Assembly: GCA_000285855.2 (NCBI GenBank)
Contig: HE978651.1
Location: 1,269,625 to 1,333,624, forward strand
DNA: 64,000 nt
Reading direction: 5' to 3'
DNA from: Ruminococcus sp. JC304
GTDB taxonomy: Bacteria > Bacillota > Clostridia > Lachnospirales > Lachnospiraceae
The notes under the pieces are model-generated. The model was not told the origin of the DNA. It saw only the letters and a list, made by a program, of their open reading frames with translations, and searched no databases. Positions 7,592-15,889 of this stretch are shown here, one piece after another (within the stretch, counting starts at the first letter, position 1; every line of letters begins with the position of its first letter). Both the position numbers and the translations under genes were made by a program.

Positions 7592-9985
7592 ATGGACTTA
7601 AAGAAATTTGTACTGGAAGGTAATCCTGTATGCAGAAAGGAAGCTGTGATCGTGGGCAATCATTTCAGGATTACAATGCTGACAACTGTCCTGATCCGTT
7701 TTGAGTACAGCGAAGACGGAGAATTTGAGGACAGAGCAACACAGATGGTATGCAATCGTGATTTCCCGGTGCCGGAATTCAGGGTGAGCGATGGTGGTGA
7801 GGAATTACATATTTACACCCAAGATCTGGAAATCCACTATGACAGGCAGAAATTTTCTCCAAGCGGTCTGATGATACGTGTTGCGGGTGGAAAAGCCAGC
7901 GAGCGTGTGTGGCATTATGGTGATGAACCGAAAGATCTGCTGGGAACAGCCAGAACCCTGGATGAGGCAGACGGTGAGATTACGCTGAGTCATGGCATTA
8001 TGTCCAGAAACGGTTTTTCAGTGCTGGATGATTCCCACACAATGGCTATGGGCGAAGATGGAATGGTAGAGCCACGTCAGGGAAACAGAGCAGATTTCTA
8101 TTTCTTTGGATATGGTCACAGATATATAGAATGTCTGCAGGATTTTTACAGATTATGTGGAAAAACACCTCTGCTTCCAAGATACACCTTCGGAAACTGG
8201 TGGAGCAGATATCACAAATATACAGAGACAGAATACAAAGAACTGGTAGAGCGTTTTGAGAAAGAAGAAGTGCCATTCTCTGTTGCAGTTGTAGATATGG
8301 ACTGGCATCTGGTAGAGGATGTACCTCCTGTATATGGAAGCGGATGGACAGGATATACCTGGAATAAGAAGTTTTTCCCCAATCCGCCTGAATTTATGGA
8401 CTGGCTGCACAAACATGGGTATAAGATTACACTGAACGTACATCCGGCAGATGGAGTGCGTGCTTATGAAGAAGCCTATCCGAGAGTTGCAGAGAAGATG
8501 GGAATTGATCCTGCAAGTAAGGAACCGGTGCTTTTTGATATGACAGATCCGAAATTCATTGAGACATATTTTGAGGAACTGCATCATCCGATGGAAGAAG
8601 AGGGAGTAGACTTCTGGTGGCTTGACTGGCAGCAGGGAACTGTAACCAAGGTTCCGGGACTGGATCCGCTCTGGATGCTGAACCATTATCACTATCTGGA
8701 CAGCAAGTGGAAAGGAAAACGTGCGCTGACTTTCTCAAGATATGCAGGACCCGGAAGCCACAGATACCCGGTTGGTTTTTCAGGTGATACGGTCATTACC
8801 TGGGAAAGTCTGAAATTCCAGCCATATTTCACGGCAAATGCCAGCAACATCGGTTTTGGATGGTGGAGTCATGATATCGGTGGACATATGTTGGGATACA
8901 GAGACGACGAGCTCACTGCAAGATGGGTACAGCTTGGAGTCTTTTCACCAATGAACCGTCTGCACAGCACAGACAACCCATTCAATGGAAAAGAACCATG
9001 GAAATACAACCAGATCGTAGAAACAGTAATGAAGAATTTCCTGAAACTGCGTCATAAGCTGGTTCCGTATCTTTACACTATGAACCGTCGTGCAAGCAGA
9101 GCGGGACTGCCGCTGGTACAGCCAATGTATTATCTGGAGCCGGAGCGTGAGGAAACCTATGAAGTGCCGAACAACTATTATTTCGGCACAGAGATGATGG
9201 TATCTCCAATTACAGATAAGCTGGATCAGGTAACAGGACTGGCAGGTGCGAAGACATGGATCCCGCAGGGAATCTGGTATGATTTCTTTAACGGAAGAGC
9301 ATATAAGGGCGGCAGAAAAGTGGATCTCTGGAGAGATATTTACGAGATGCCGGTACTTGTGCGTGAAGGCAGCATCATTCCGCTGAAGGACATGGAAGGA
9401 TATGATAATTCCATTGAGAATCCTGAGAAACTGGAAGTACTTGTATATCCTGGAAAATCCGGGGAATTTGTACTCTGGGAAGACGGTGGGGACACACCGG
9501 AAGACCTGGATGAGAACTGGGTGTCCACCAGAATGACGAAGACTGCAGATGAGAATGGAACAGTATTTATTATAGAAGCTGCACAGGGAAATACAGCAGT
9601 GATCCCGCAGAAACGTTCCTGGAAGATCCGCTTCTGCAATATTCTGGACAAACCGCAGGAGCTTACTGTAAACGGACAGGCATATAAGGAGGCAGAGTTC
9701 GCAGAGGATGAGAAGCTTCATGGAACAATAGTGATCCTGAAGGATGTGCCGGCAGATGCACAGGTGAAGATTACTTTTGCGGCAGATGCAGCTGTTTATC
9801 AGAGAGACTATGCAGAAGAGGTCTATGAGATTCTGGAAAAAGCACAGATTACCTATGCACAGAAGACAGACGTCTATAAAGTAGTGAAAGAGCTGGGCAC
9901 AGAGGCAGTGCCTGTTCTGGTATCCATGAATTTGAATCCGTCATTGCTTGGAGTACTGATGGAGATTCTTACAATGGGAATTTAA
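7592..9985 (+). CDS. Glycoside hydrolase family 31 alpha-glucosidase-like enzyme
   Basis: A 797-residue cytoplasmic GH31 enzyme that should release terminal alpha-linked sugars by a retaining mechanism. Asp345 in FWWLDWQQG is the expected nucleophile and Asp399 in FSGDTVITWESL the acid/base; VDMDWH (about 230) and GWWSHDIGGH (about 426-435) are family sugar-binding motifs. The N-terminal beta-sandwich, (beta/alpha)8 barrel and distal beta-domains are all represented. A C-terminal extension of about 65 residues beyond the last beta-domain (from about residue 733) looks helical and is not typical. There is no signal peptide, so substrates are imported oligosaccharides or glycogen-derived sugars; alpha-glucosidase is likeliest but alpha-xylosidase cannot be excluded. 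Confidence 0.88.
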   Translation: MDLKKFVLEGNPVCRKEAVIVGNHFRITMLTTVLIRFEYSEDGEFEDRATQMVCNRDFPVPEFRVSDGGEELHIYTQDLEIHYDRQKFSPSGLMIRVAGGKASERVWHYGDEPKDLLGTARTLDEADGEITLSHGIMSRNGFSVLDDSHTMAMGEDGMVEPRQGNRADFYFFGYGHRYIECLQDFYRLCGKTPLLPRYTFGNWWSRYHKYTETEYKELVERFEKEEVPFSVAVVDMDWHLVEDVPPVYGSGWTGYTWNKKFFPNPPEFMDWLHKHGYKITLNVHPADGVRAYEEAYPRVAEKMGIDPASKEPVLFDMTDPKFIETYFEELHHPMEEEGVDFWWLDWQQGTVTKVPGLDPLWMLNHYHYLDSKWKGKRALTFSRYAGPGSHRYPVGFSGDTVITWESLKFQPYFTANASNIGFGWWSHDIGGHMLGYRDDELTARWVQLGVFSPMNRLHSTDNPFNGKEPWKYNQIVETVMKNFLKLRHKLVPYLYTMNRRASRAGLPLVQPMYYLEPEREETYEVPNNYYFGTEMMVSPITDKLDQVTGLAGAKTWIPQGIWYDFFNGRAYKGGRKVDLWRDIYEMPVLVREGSIIPLKDMEGYDNSIENPEKLEVLVYPGKSGEFVLWEDGGDTPEDLDENWVSTRMTKTADENGTVFIIEAAQGNTAVIPQKRSWKIRFCNILDKPQELTVNGQAYKEAEFAEDEKLHGTIVILKDVPADAQVKITFAADAAVYQRDYAEEVYEILEKAQITYAQKTDVYKVVKELGTEAVPVLVSMNLNPSLLGVLMEILTMGI

Positions 9986-10096
9986 CCGAATCAAGTAAGT
10001 TCCCTGCGGTAAAAAACATACCGGGGTACATAACGAGGTCAGACCCCATGAAATCGTTCAGACTGCTGGAGCAGGAAGAAGAGAAGGAATAATAAA

Positions 10097-10149
10097 AATC
10101 TTCGCAGTATGGTACATTTTATATGTTATATGCTGCGAAGACTTTTTTG
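10097..10149. terminator. Bidirectional terminator between GH31 and the mscL remnant
   Basis: TCTTCGCAGTAT (10099-10110) pairs with ATATGCTGCGAAGA (10128-10141), followed by TTTTTT on the plus strand and preceded by AAAAA, which gives a U-run on the minus strand as well. It suits both converging genes. Confidence 0.8.
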
Positions 10150-10405
10150 TTATGCTTGTTTGGTTTCTTCTTCCGGTAACTGGGAAGTGCAGTGTGGACA
10201 GCGTGTAGCTTTGATGTCGATTTCGCTCATGCAGAAAGGACATTTCTTAGTAGTCGGAGCGGCTGGTTCTTCTTTTTTGGTACCGAAGGATGTTACTTTG
10301 TTCACTGCCTTCAGCAGGCAGAACAGGATGAATGCCATAATGATGAAGTTAACTACTGAAGAAATGAAAGAGGATGCGAATCCGGAAGCTGATTGCCTGG
10401 TTTGA
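10150..10405 (-). pseudogene. mscL: Large-conductance mechanosensitive channel, C-terminal remnant with zinc ribbon
   Basis: The minus frame encodes FISSVVNFIIMAFILFCLLK, the second transmembrane helix of MscL, then a linker with PAAPTTKK and a double CxxC zinc ribbon (CPFCMSEI, CPHCTSQL), the usual C-terminal form of MscL in Lachnospiraceae. The first half of MscL (first helix with the AVGVIIG-type pore motif and the periplasmic loop) is absent: upstream in this frame the sequence runs straight into the 3' end of the GGDEF/EAL gene. No start codon lies at the join except one inside that gene. Intact MscL here would be about 145 residues; about 80 remain. A deletion that removed the mscL promoter and 5' half is the simplest reading. 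Confidence 0.75.
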
Positions 10406-12358
10406 TCAGAATGTTTTCTGCAACAATTGTTCAAAGGATTCCTGACGCATAGGCTTATAGTAGTAATACCCCTGGAGCTCATCGCAACCCTCTCCTACAA
10501 GGAAATCTACCATTTCTTTTGTTTCCACACCTTCGCAGACAATAAATTTCTTAGTCCTTTTTAACAGATGAAAAATTTCCTGAAGGACAATCTTTCCGTT
10601 TTCGGACAGATCATCTGAGAGAAAGCGTTTGTCTATTTTTACTTCATCAAAAAGAATATCTTTTAAAGTATTCAGAGAGGAATAGCCTGAACCAAAATCA
10701 TCCATAGATATCCGTATGTTTTTATCATGAAAGAAACGGATCATGGCATTTACGGCTTCGATGTTATGAATGAAAGTAGTTTCTGTGATCTCGAATATCA
10801 GATTGTGAGGTTCTATCTCATACTTCTCTATCAGATTCATTACTTTTTCAGTGAAACTTTGGATATCCCGGAAATGAACCGGTGATACATTTAAAGAGAT
10901 AGGAACGATTCTCTTTCCCTCTTTCTGGCGTTGGTTCATCCAGATAAAAGTTTCTTCGTACACATAGTAATCCAACGCCTGGATTTCTCCTGTTTCCTCC
11001 AGAATTGGAAGAAACATATCCGGATACCAGATCGTCCCGGCATCCCGCTGCCATCTTACCAGGGCTTCTGCACTTGCAAGTGTCTGATCTTTACCATGCA
11101 TTTTAGGTTGAAAATAAACTTTAAATTCTTTCTGGCTTAATGCGCGTTTGAACGAATGAATCGTATCTGCTTTATGCTGTTCTCTCATGGCAATATCCTG
11201 AGTATATTCGCATACACCTGATAATTTTGTCTTTGCGATACAGCGCACGATGTTTGCATGGGAAATGATTTCTTCTGCCGGAATATTGATATCTTTCAGA
11301 TAGTAAATGCCAGTATTCAGATGGAAATAATTGATTGGATACGACTGCAAAATTTCCTTTGTAATCTGAGCATTATGTCGTTCAATGCGTTCTTTTATCT
11401 CACTTGTTTCATATCCGGATGTATCGATCACTGCTACAAAAATATCGGAGTGATATCTGTTTACAAATAAGGATTCCTGAAAAAGTTCCATTCTTTTGAG
11501 CACAAAATTCAGGACTTTGGTTCCTGTTTCATATCCCCAGTAGTCATTGATTAGATGGAAGTTGCTGATATCTGTCATGAGAAAGGCATATTGTTTTGTA
11601 CCATTAGCGTTTGCGAGGATCGTAAATATTTTCTCTTTCAGAGAATCAGATGAAATGCTTTGTGCAAGCCCATTTTGGGTAATATATTGTTGTTTACTTG
11701 CCAGCTGTTGTTTTTTATATTTTTTATCCTGGTACATTTTCTGATCGGCAGTTTTAAGCAGATCCATAATCAGATAATAATGATTTTTGCAGCTGATATC
11801 ATATCCTACTGCATAGCTTAATGGGTGGTCTGCTGTTTGATTGTATTCATCAATCATTGTCTGGAGACGGATATTCATCTGCTCAAGCTGTGACCAGGTT
11901 GTGTTTTTCTGGATAATCAGAAATTCATCTCCGCCGAATCTGGCGAGATAGCTGTTTTCTGTAAGAATTCTGGTGAGAAAAGACGCGAATGTCTGGATAA
12001 ACACATCTCCTTCTTCATGCCCGTATGTATCATTGATCATTTTTAAATTATTCAGGTCAAACATCATAATGCCTGTGTCTAAGGTATCATCTGCTTCCTG
12101 AAGCTGCTGTAGCTTTTTTTCCAGAGCTTTTTTATTATGTACACCTGCGACATCAAAACCGGAGCTTTGAATCATACTTTTCAGATAGTCTTTCAGTGCC
12201 AGGGAGACCCCGCAGCCAGCTAACATGGCTATGATCATAAGCGTAAAAAAAGACTTTCCAAATCCTTTTCTGAAATGGAAAATCATAATTGCAAGAACAC
12301 CTGCAAATATTATAAATTCTATATAACAAAGACGTAATATAATCTTGTTTTTTTCCAT
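10406..12358 (-). CDS. Membrane-anchored GGDEF-GGDEF-EAL cyclic-di-GMP protein
   Basis: A 650-residue protein. Two N-terminal membrane segments (about residues 8-28 and 36-55) anchor it. The first GGDEF domain (about 75-205) has an intact active site, LARFGGDEFLII, without an RxxD inhibitory site. The second (about 240-370) has RYHSD in place of GGDEF and should be inactive, possibly a sensor. The C-terminal EAL domain (about 390-645) keeps EALVRW, the ETT glutamate, DDFGSGYSSL, KIDK and EGVET, so it should hydrolyse c-di-GMP. Both synthesis and breakdown are therefore possible. The gene is monocistronic, ending directly on the mscL remnant. Domain calls are firm; the net activity is not predictable. 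Confidence 0.9.
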   Translation of the reverse strand: MEKNKIILRLCYIEFIIFAGVLAIMIFHFRKGFGKSFFTLMIIAMLAGCGVSLALKDYLKSMIQSSGFDVAGVHNKKALEKKLQQLQEADDTLDTGIMMFDLNNLKMINDTYGHEEGDVFIQTFASFLTRILTENSYLARFGGDEFLIIQKNTTWSQLEQMNIRLQTMIDEYNQTADHPLSYAVGYDISCKNHYYLIMDLLKTADQKMYQDKKYKKQQLASKQQYITQNGLAQSISSDSLKEKIFTILANANGTKQYAFLMTDISNFHLINDYWGYETGTKVLNFVLKRMELFQESLFVNRYHSDIFVAVIDTSGYETSEIKERIERHNAQITKEILQSYPINYFHLNTGIYYLKDINIPAEEIISHANIVRCIAKTKLSGVCEYTQDIAMREQHKADTIHSFKRALSQKEFKVYFQPKMHGKDQTLASAEALVRWQRDAGTIWYPDMFLPILEETGEIQALDYYVYEETFIWMNQRQKEGKRIVPISLNVSPVHFRDIQSFTEKVMNLIEKYEIEPHNLIFEITETTFIHNIEAVNAMIRFFHDKNIRISMDDFGSGYSSLNTLKDILFDEVKIDKRFLSDDLSENGKIVLQEIFHLLKRTKKFIVCEGVETKEMVDFLVGEGCDELQGYYYYKPMRQESFEQLLQKTF

Positions 12359-12448
12359 ATTGTAGTTAAAAACCTGCCTTTATCCTTCTTTTAATATTTT
12401 TTACAAATTACTGATACCAGCGTTGTTTTGTTATAAATTTCTTTTGGT

Positions 12449-12667
12449 TTAAGCAGCGTGCAGGATGATTCGCTTTGCCATACTCTTCTCAATTCCGATT
12501 TTGCTTCCCTTAACCATGACAATGTAATAGCCATGGATTTCAGAAAGAAGTTCGACTTCGCTTCCACATATAAATCCCAGGGATTCCAGATAATGGCGCT
12601 GCTTTTCCTGCCCGCAGACTTTGCTTATCCGGTATTTCTTATTAAAATCTGCTAAGTTTAATGGCAT
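12449..12667 (-). CDS. feoA: FeoA domain protein
   Basis: A 72-residue SH3-like FeoA protein, normally a small cytosolic partner of the ferrous iron transporter FeoB. The pattern RISKVCGQEKQRHYLESLGF and GSEVELLSE fits the family, with a terminal MAKRIILH. The start at 12667 (MPLNLADF) is preferred to one 15 bases upstream because AAGGA sits at the right distance. No feoB is present in the window, so this is a solitary copy; standalone FeoA proteins are common in Clostridia and may have other partners. The adjacent GGDEF/EAL gene is on the same strand 90 bp downstream. Confidence 0.85.
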   Translation of the reverse strand: MPLNLADFNKKYRISKVCGQEKQRHYLESLGFICGSEVELLSEIHGYYIVMVKGSKIGIEKSMAKRIILHAA

Positions 12668-12824
12668 AATTGTTCCTTTCATTTCTTATTACATGTCACT
12701 GTTAGACTTGGCTAACATAGTATACCATAATTTATAACGAAAAGAAGTTTTTTTTTGATTGTTGAGAAATTTTATCTCGACCATGAAATTTATGTGCGAC
12801 AGCCTTTTATCTATTTAAACACAG

Positions 12825-12855
12825 AAAACCCCACCCGATTGACGTCGGATGGGGT
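12825..12855 (-). terminator. Terminator of the secreted repeat protein gene
   Basis: On the minus strand CCCCATCCGA and TCGGGTGGGG form a 10-bp stem (one G-T pair) around a six-base loop, followed by TTTTCTG. It lies about 90 bp after the stop of the gene at 12944-13576. Confidence 0.7.
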
Positions 12856-12943
12856 AGTTCAAGCTTTGGAAATCAGCATTGCTATTTCGTAATGAAGCCT
12901 GTGCATCAATAAAGTGACCGTATCTTACTGCAGCAGTGGAATG

Positions 12944-13576
12944 CTACTTCTTATACCAGAATTTCTTACATTGCACTTTCGTTTTTCCATCTGGGGCATC
13001 CGCCATCCGTCCGATTTTGAACCTGTAATTTTTTGTCTTTCCGGCTGGAATGTTTACATTGTAGGTTTGGGTGGGCGTTGCAGTTTCATCCAGTGGTATC
13101 TCAAAATACATTTTTACCTTTGTAATGGTATAACTTGAAGTGTTTTGCATACGGGCAGTTATATACAGCTCTCCGGTGTTGGGATTATAATCATATCCCT
13201 TGTAGCTGACCTTGAGCTGGCTTAGCTTAGGGGTAGCTGACCGGTACCAGAATGATAAGCATTTTACCTTAGGTGATTTATATGGCTGCTGAGTCATTTT
13301 TCCAACATAAACAGTCTTGTTTACTGTTTTTCCGGGATTGATTGTTACACTTGTAATTGTGTAACTGGAAGTATTTTTCAGCTTCAGTTTCAGATATAAC
13401 TTTGCGGTATCATTGTCATATTGGAATCCGCTGCAGCTTACTTTAAGCTGCTTGGCAGTTGGCTTGGAAGCAGCCAGTGTCAGCCTTGGAAAAAATGAAA
13501 GTACGGCAAATGCTGTCAGAAAGAAAAATACCAGATAGCTTCTGCGTTTTTTTATAAAGCGGTTCTTCATACTCAT
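12944..13576 (-). CDS. Secreted two-repeat protein of unknown function
   Basis: A 210-residue protein starting behind GGAGGAG with a clear signal peptide: basic MSMKNRFIKKRRS, a hydrophobic core to about residue 34 and cleavage near LTLAAS. The mature part consists of two copies of a beta-rich module: QLKVSCSGFQYDNDTAKLYLKL and QLKVSYKGYDYNPNTGELYI open them, NTSSYTIT occurs in both, and each closes with KV(K/Q)C(L/K)SFWY-type residues. A truncated third start (KVQCKKFWYKK) ends the protein. No enzymatic motif or wall anchor is seen. It is single-gene, with its own terminator. The module looks like an extracellular Ig- or Fn3-like fold, but I do not recognise a named family. Confidence 0.75.
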   Translation of the reverse strand: MSMKNRFIKKRRSYLVFFFLTAFAVLSFFPRLTLAASKPTAKQLKVSCSGFQYDNDTAKLYLKLKLKNTSSYTITSVTINPGKTVNKTVYVGKMTQQPYKSPKVKCLSFWYRSATPKLSQLKVSYKGYDYNPNTGELYITARMQNTSSYTITKVKMYFEIPLDETATPTQTYNVNIPAGKTKNYRFKIGRMADAPDGKTKVQCKKFWYKK

Positions 13577-13700
13577 AAAATCTCCTCCTCACATGATAAT
13601 AATAGTTTCAGGAAAATATTATGACTTTTGGTACACGTAATGCTTTGCCCAAGTTTATTCTATAGTTACCATATAATAGGAGAGAGGAAATTTCTATTAA

Positions 13701-15119
13701 CTAATGGTTAGTATTTTCATTCCAGTAATCTGTTTTTTGCTTCAGATCAATATTCTTACTGAAAAATACAGGATTTTTTTTCTGCTGAATCTGTATTTCG
13801 TAATCTTTTAATGCTTTCGCTACAGTATTGGATAGTATCAGGATCACCGGAATGTTGATCAACGCCATTACCCCCATCAATACGTCGGAGATATGCCACA
13901 GTAATGTCATTTCCATACCTGCACCCCAAAATACCGCCAGTGCTGATACGATGCGAAATCCTGTCATAAATTTCCTGTCCGGTTGTTTTTTGTGAATATA
14001 AGTCAGCAGATTATCACAGTAAAAGCAATTCCCCAACAATGTGGTGAAAGCAAATAATACCATAGCGATCATGATAAAATATGGGCCAAAAGAACCAAGT
14101 GTCTTGTGAAGTGCTGCCTGCACCCACGGTGCTCCCTGAAGTTCTTTTGCAGGTATCACACCAGATACCAGACACATCATGGCAGTTGCAGTACACAATA
14201 ATAATGTGTCAATAAACACAGACAGCATCTGTACAAGTCCCTGCTTGACCGGATGGCTGACTACTGCAGATGCTGCCGCATTTGGTGCAGAACCAATACC
14301 TGCTTCATTGGAATACAGACCTCTTCGGATTCCCTGCATCATGGCTGATCCGGCAAAACCGGCAAAAATGGCTTTAAAGTCAAATGCTTCTTTGAAAATC
14401 TGTGCCATAACTGACGGAAGCTGTCCGATGTTCAATACTACGACCAACAGGGATACCAGAATATATGCAATTCCCATAAATGGCACCAGGGTAGAGGTTA
14501 CTTTCACAATTCTGTTACCGCCACCCAGCAGACACCATCCCATTACCAGTGCCAGAATTCCTCCAATGATCCAAGGCGTAATATCTGCATTGTAAAATGG
14601 CTGGCCGGCAAAGGTAGACTGAAGATTATAAGAAGCCAGCATATTAAATCCAAATGCATAAGTCAGGATCATGGCTATACAGAAAACCACTGCCAATCCT
14701 CTGCTATGCAGTGCTGCTTCTATATAATAAGCCGGACCACCATAACACTTGCCATCTTCCCCTTTTTTCTTATATATCTGTGCCAGTGTGCTTTCTGCCA
14801 AAGCTGATGCACTGCCAAGAATGGCAATGATCCACATCCAGAATACGGAGCCTACACCACCGATGCAGATAGCGGAAGATACTCCAACAATGTTGCCTGT
14901 CCCTACACGAGATGCCGTGGAGACCATCAGTGCCTGAAAGGATGACATACTTTCTTTTCCCTCTGGCTTCTCCATTACAGCATTACAGGCTTTCCGGAAT
15001 AAACGTACCTGCGGAAATCTGGTCCGAATAGTAAAATAGATGCCGGAACCAATTAATATCACAATCAGCAATTTGCTGTAAAGAAATGTGTTGATTGCGT
15101 CAATGATCGTTTCGAACAT
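13701..15119 (-). CDS. Sodium:alanine symporter family transporter (AGCS)
   Basis: A 472-residue polytopic membrane protein of the alanine or glycine:cation symporter family, using sodium to import small neutral amino acids. Diagnostic parts are STASRVGTGNIVGVSSAI (about residues 69-86), GPAYYIEAAL (about 132-141) and LYSNEAGIGSAPNAAA (about 270-285). About eleven hydrophobic segments are evident. The start at 15119 (MFETIIDAIN) is chosen over one 30 bases upstream because GAGAGGAG precedes it at proper spacing. The gene is alone on the minus strand. Substrate preference (alanine versus glycine or serine) cannot be decided. Confidence 0.92.
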   Translation of the reverse strand: MFETIIDAINTFLYSKLLIVILIGSGIYFTIRTRFPQVRLFRKACNAVMEKPEGKESMSSFQALMVSTASRVGTGNIVGVSSAICIGGVGSVFWMWIIAILGSASALAESTLAQIYKKKGEDGKCYGGPAYYIEAALHSRGLAVVFCIAMILTYAFGFNMLASYNLQSTFAGQPFYNADITPWIIGGILALVMGWCLLGGGNRIVKVTSTLVPFMGIAYILVSLLVVVLNIGQLPSVMAQIFKEAFDFKAIFAGFAGSAMMQGIRRGLYSNEAGIGSAPNAAASAVVSHPVKQGLVQMLSVFIDTLLLCTATAMMCLVSGVIPAKELQGAPWVQAALHKTLGSFGPYFIMIAMVLFAFTTLLGNCFYCDNLLTYIHKKQPDRKFMTGFRIVSALAVFWGAGMEMTLLWHISDVLMGVMALINIPVILILSNTVAKALKDYEIQIQQKKNPVFFSKNIDLKQKTDYWNENTNH

Positions 15120-15149
15120 AAATTCTCCTCTCAACAGAATTTTTATCAT

Positions 15150-15454
15150 AAGTTACTGTTCTGTACATGACAGATACATCGGGCAAAAAAGCCCAAATTA
15201 TTATTATGATACAATATTTTTGCTTTTTTGAAAAGGGAATCTTTCATTGCATAAAAATTGCAGTTGAAGCTTTTTTATGGGGATGAATAGGAGTATACCT
15301 TTTGTGGATACTGTACTATAAAAAAGTAATTGATGCTATCTTATCTAAAATGTTGATTGGCACACATTTATTCATTTCAAAATATTGATGTATATACATT
15401 TTATGTTTCCAAAATGTCTTGTGATCCAAGAGCCAGACAACCAAAAAAGAAATT
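15150..15454. other. Upstream region of the symporter gene
   Basis: No gene supported. Contains the small GGGC-TTTTTT-GCCC inverted repeat near 15181-15195 and AT-rich sequence that must hold the minus-strand promoter of the symporter. Continues into a plus-strand gene fragment. Confidence 0.5.
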
Positions 15455-15568
15455 GGCACAATTATCCAAAGAGATGGAAAAGTAATTCCTATTGAGGTCA
15501 AGAGTGGAAATACATGCGCAAATTCGCTAAAATCGATTATGAAAAATAATAAAGATATAAGTTTATAG
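15455..15568 (+). pseudogene. DUF4143/AAA ATPase C-terminal scrap
   Basis: An open stretch without start reads GTIIQRDGKVIPIEVKSGNT followed by about 18 more residues to TAG at 15566-15568. The IPIEVKSG motif is the ExK part of the nuclease-like domain at the end of DUF4143-containing ATPases, which are about 400 residues. Everything upstream of it is missing or out of frame. It marks the left part of an AT-rich, decayed region. Confidence 0.65.
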
Positions 15569-15690
15569 ATAGGAATTTATGTGCACCTTGTTATGCAAAG
15601 TGGAGTTCACTCTTTGTTGAGTATATAATGTGGTTGGAGCCTTTTTGATAGTTAAGATTATACTACTTAACAACCGTAGCAAGAATTCTC

Positions 15691-15713
15691 TCACCCTATA
15701 GGTGATGGGGTGA
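15691..15713. other. Short hairpin resembling an insertion-sequence end
   Basis: TCACC-CTATA-GGTGA with an alternative pairing TCACCC/GGGTGA. Hairpins of this style occur at the ends of IS200/IS605-type elements, but no transposase or TnpB frame is nearby; assignment is weak. Confidence 0.25.
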
Positions 15714-15765
15714 ATTGTAAATTCGAGCATATCTGCTTAAATTCATAGGACCACAAAAACACTTG

Positions 15766-15794
15766 TTGTTCTGATACAATAAATATATTATAAT
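15766..15794 (+). promoter_or_regulatory. Promoter of the PPC-repeat/LRR gene pair
   Basis: TTGTTC (15766-15771), 17-base spacer and TATAAT (15789-15794). The leader of about 90 bases contains a small inverted repeat GAAC-AATAT-GTTC near 15799-15812 and ends with AAGGGGG before ATG 15890. Confidence 0.6.
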
Positions 15795-15889
15795 AGAAAA
15801 AGAACAATATGTTCCTTGACTTTAACCGCTCAAAAAAAATAGGCGGAAAAATTCCTGTAAAATATTTGTACAATTAAGGGGGTATACAA

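Noticed and set aside
15316-15501. Minus-strand 61-residue membrane-like frame
   Set aside because: It lies opposite the recognisable DUF4143 fragment and has no ribosome site.
15691-15713. CRISPR-like or TnpB omega-RNA-like hairpin
   Set aside because: Only one hairpin, no repeats with spacers and no TnpB gene; kept only as a weak IS-end candidate.
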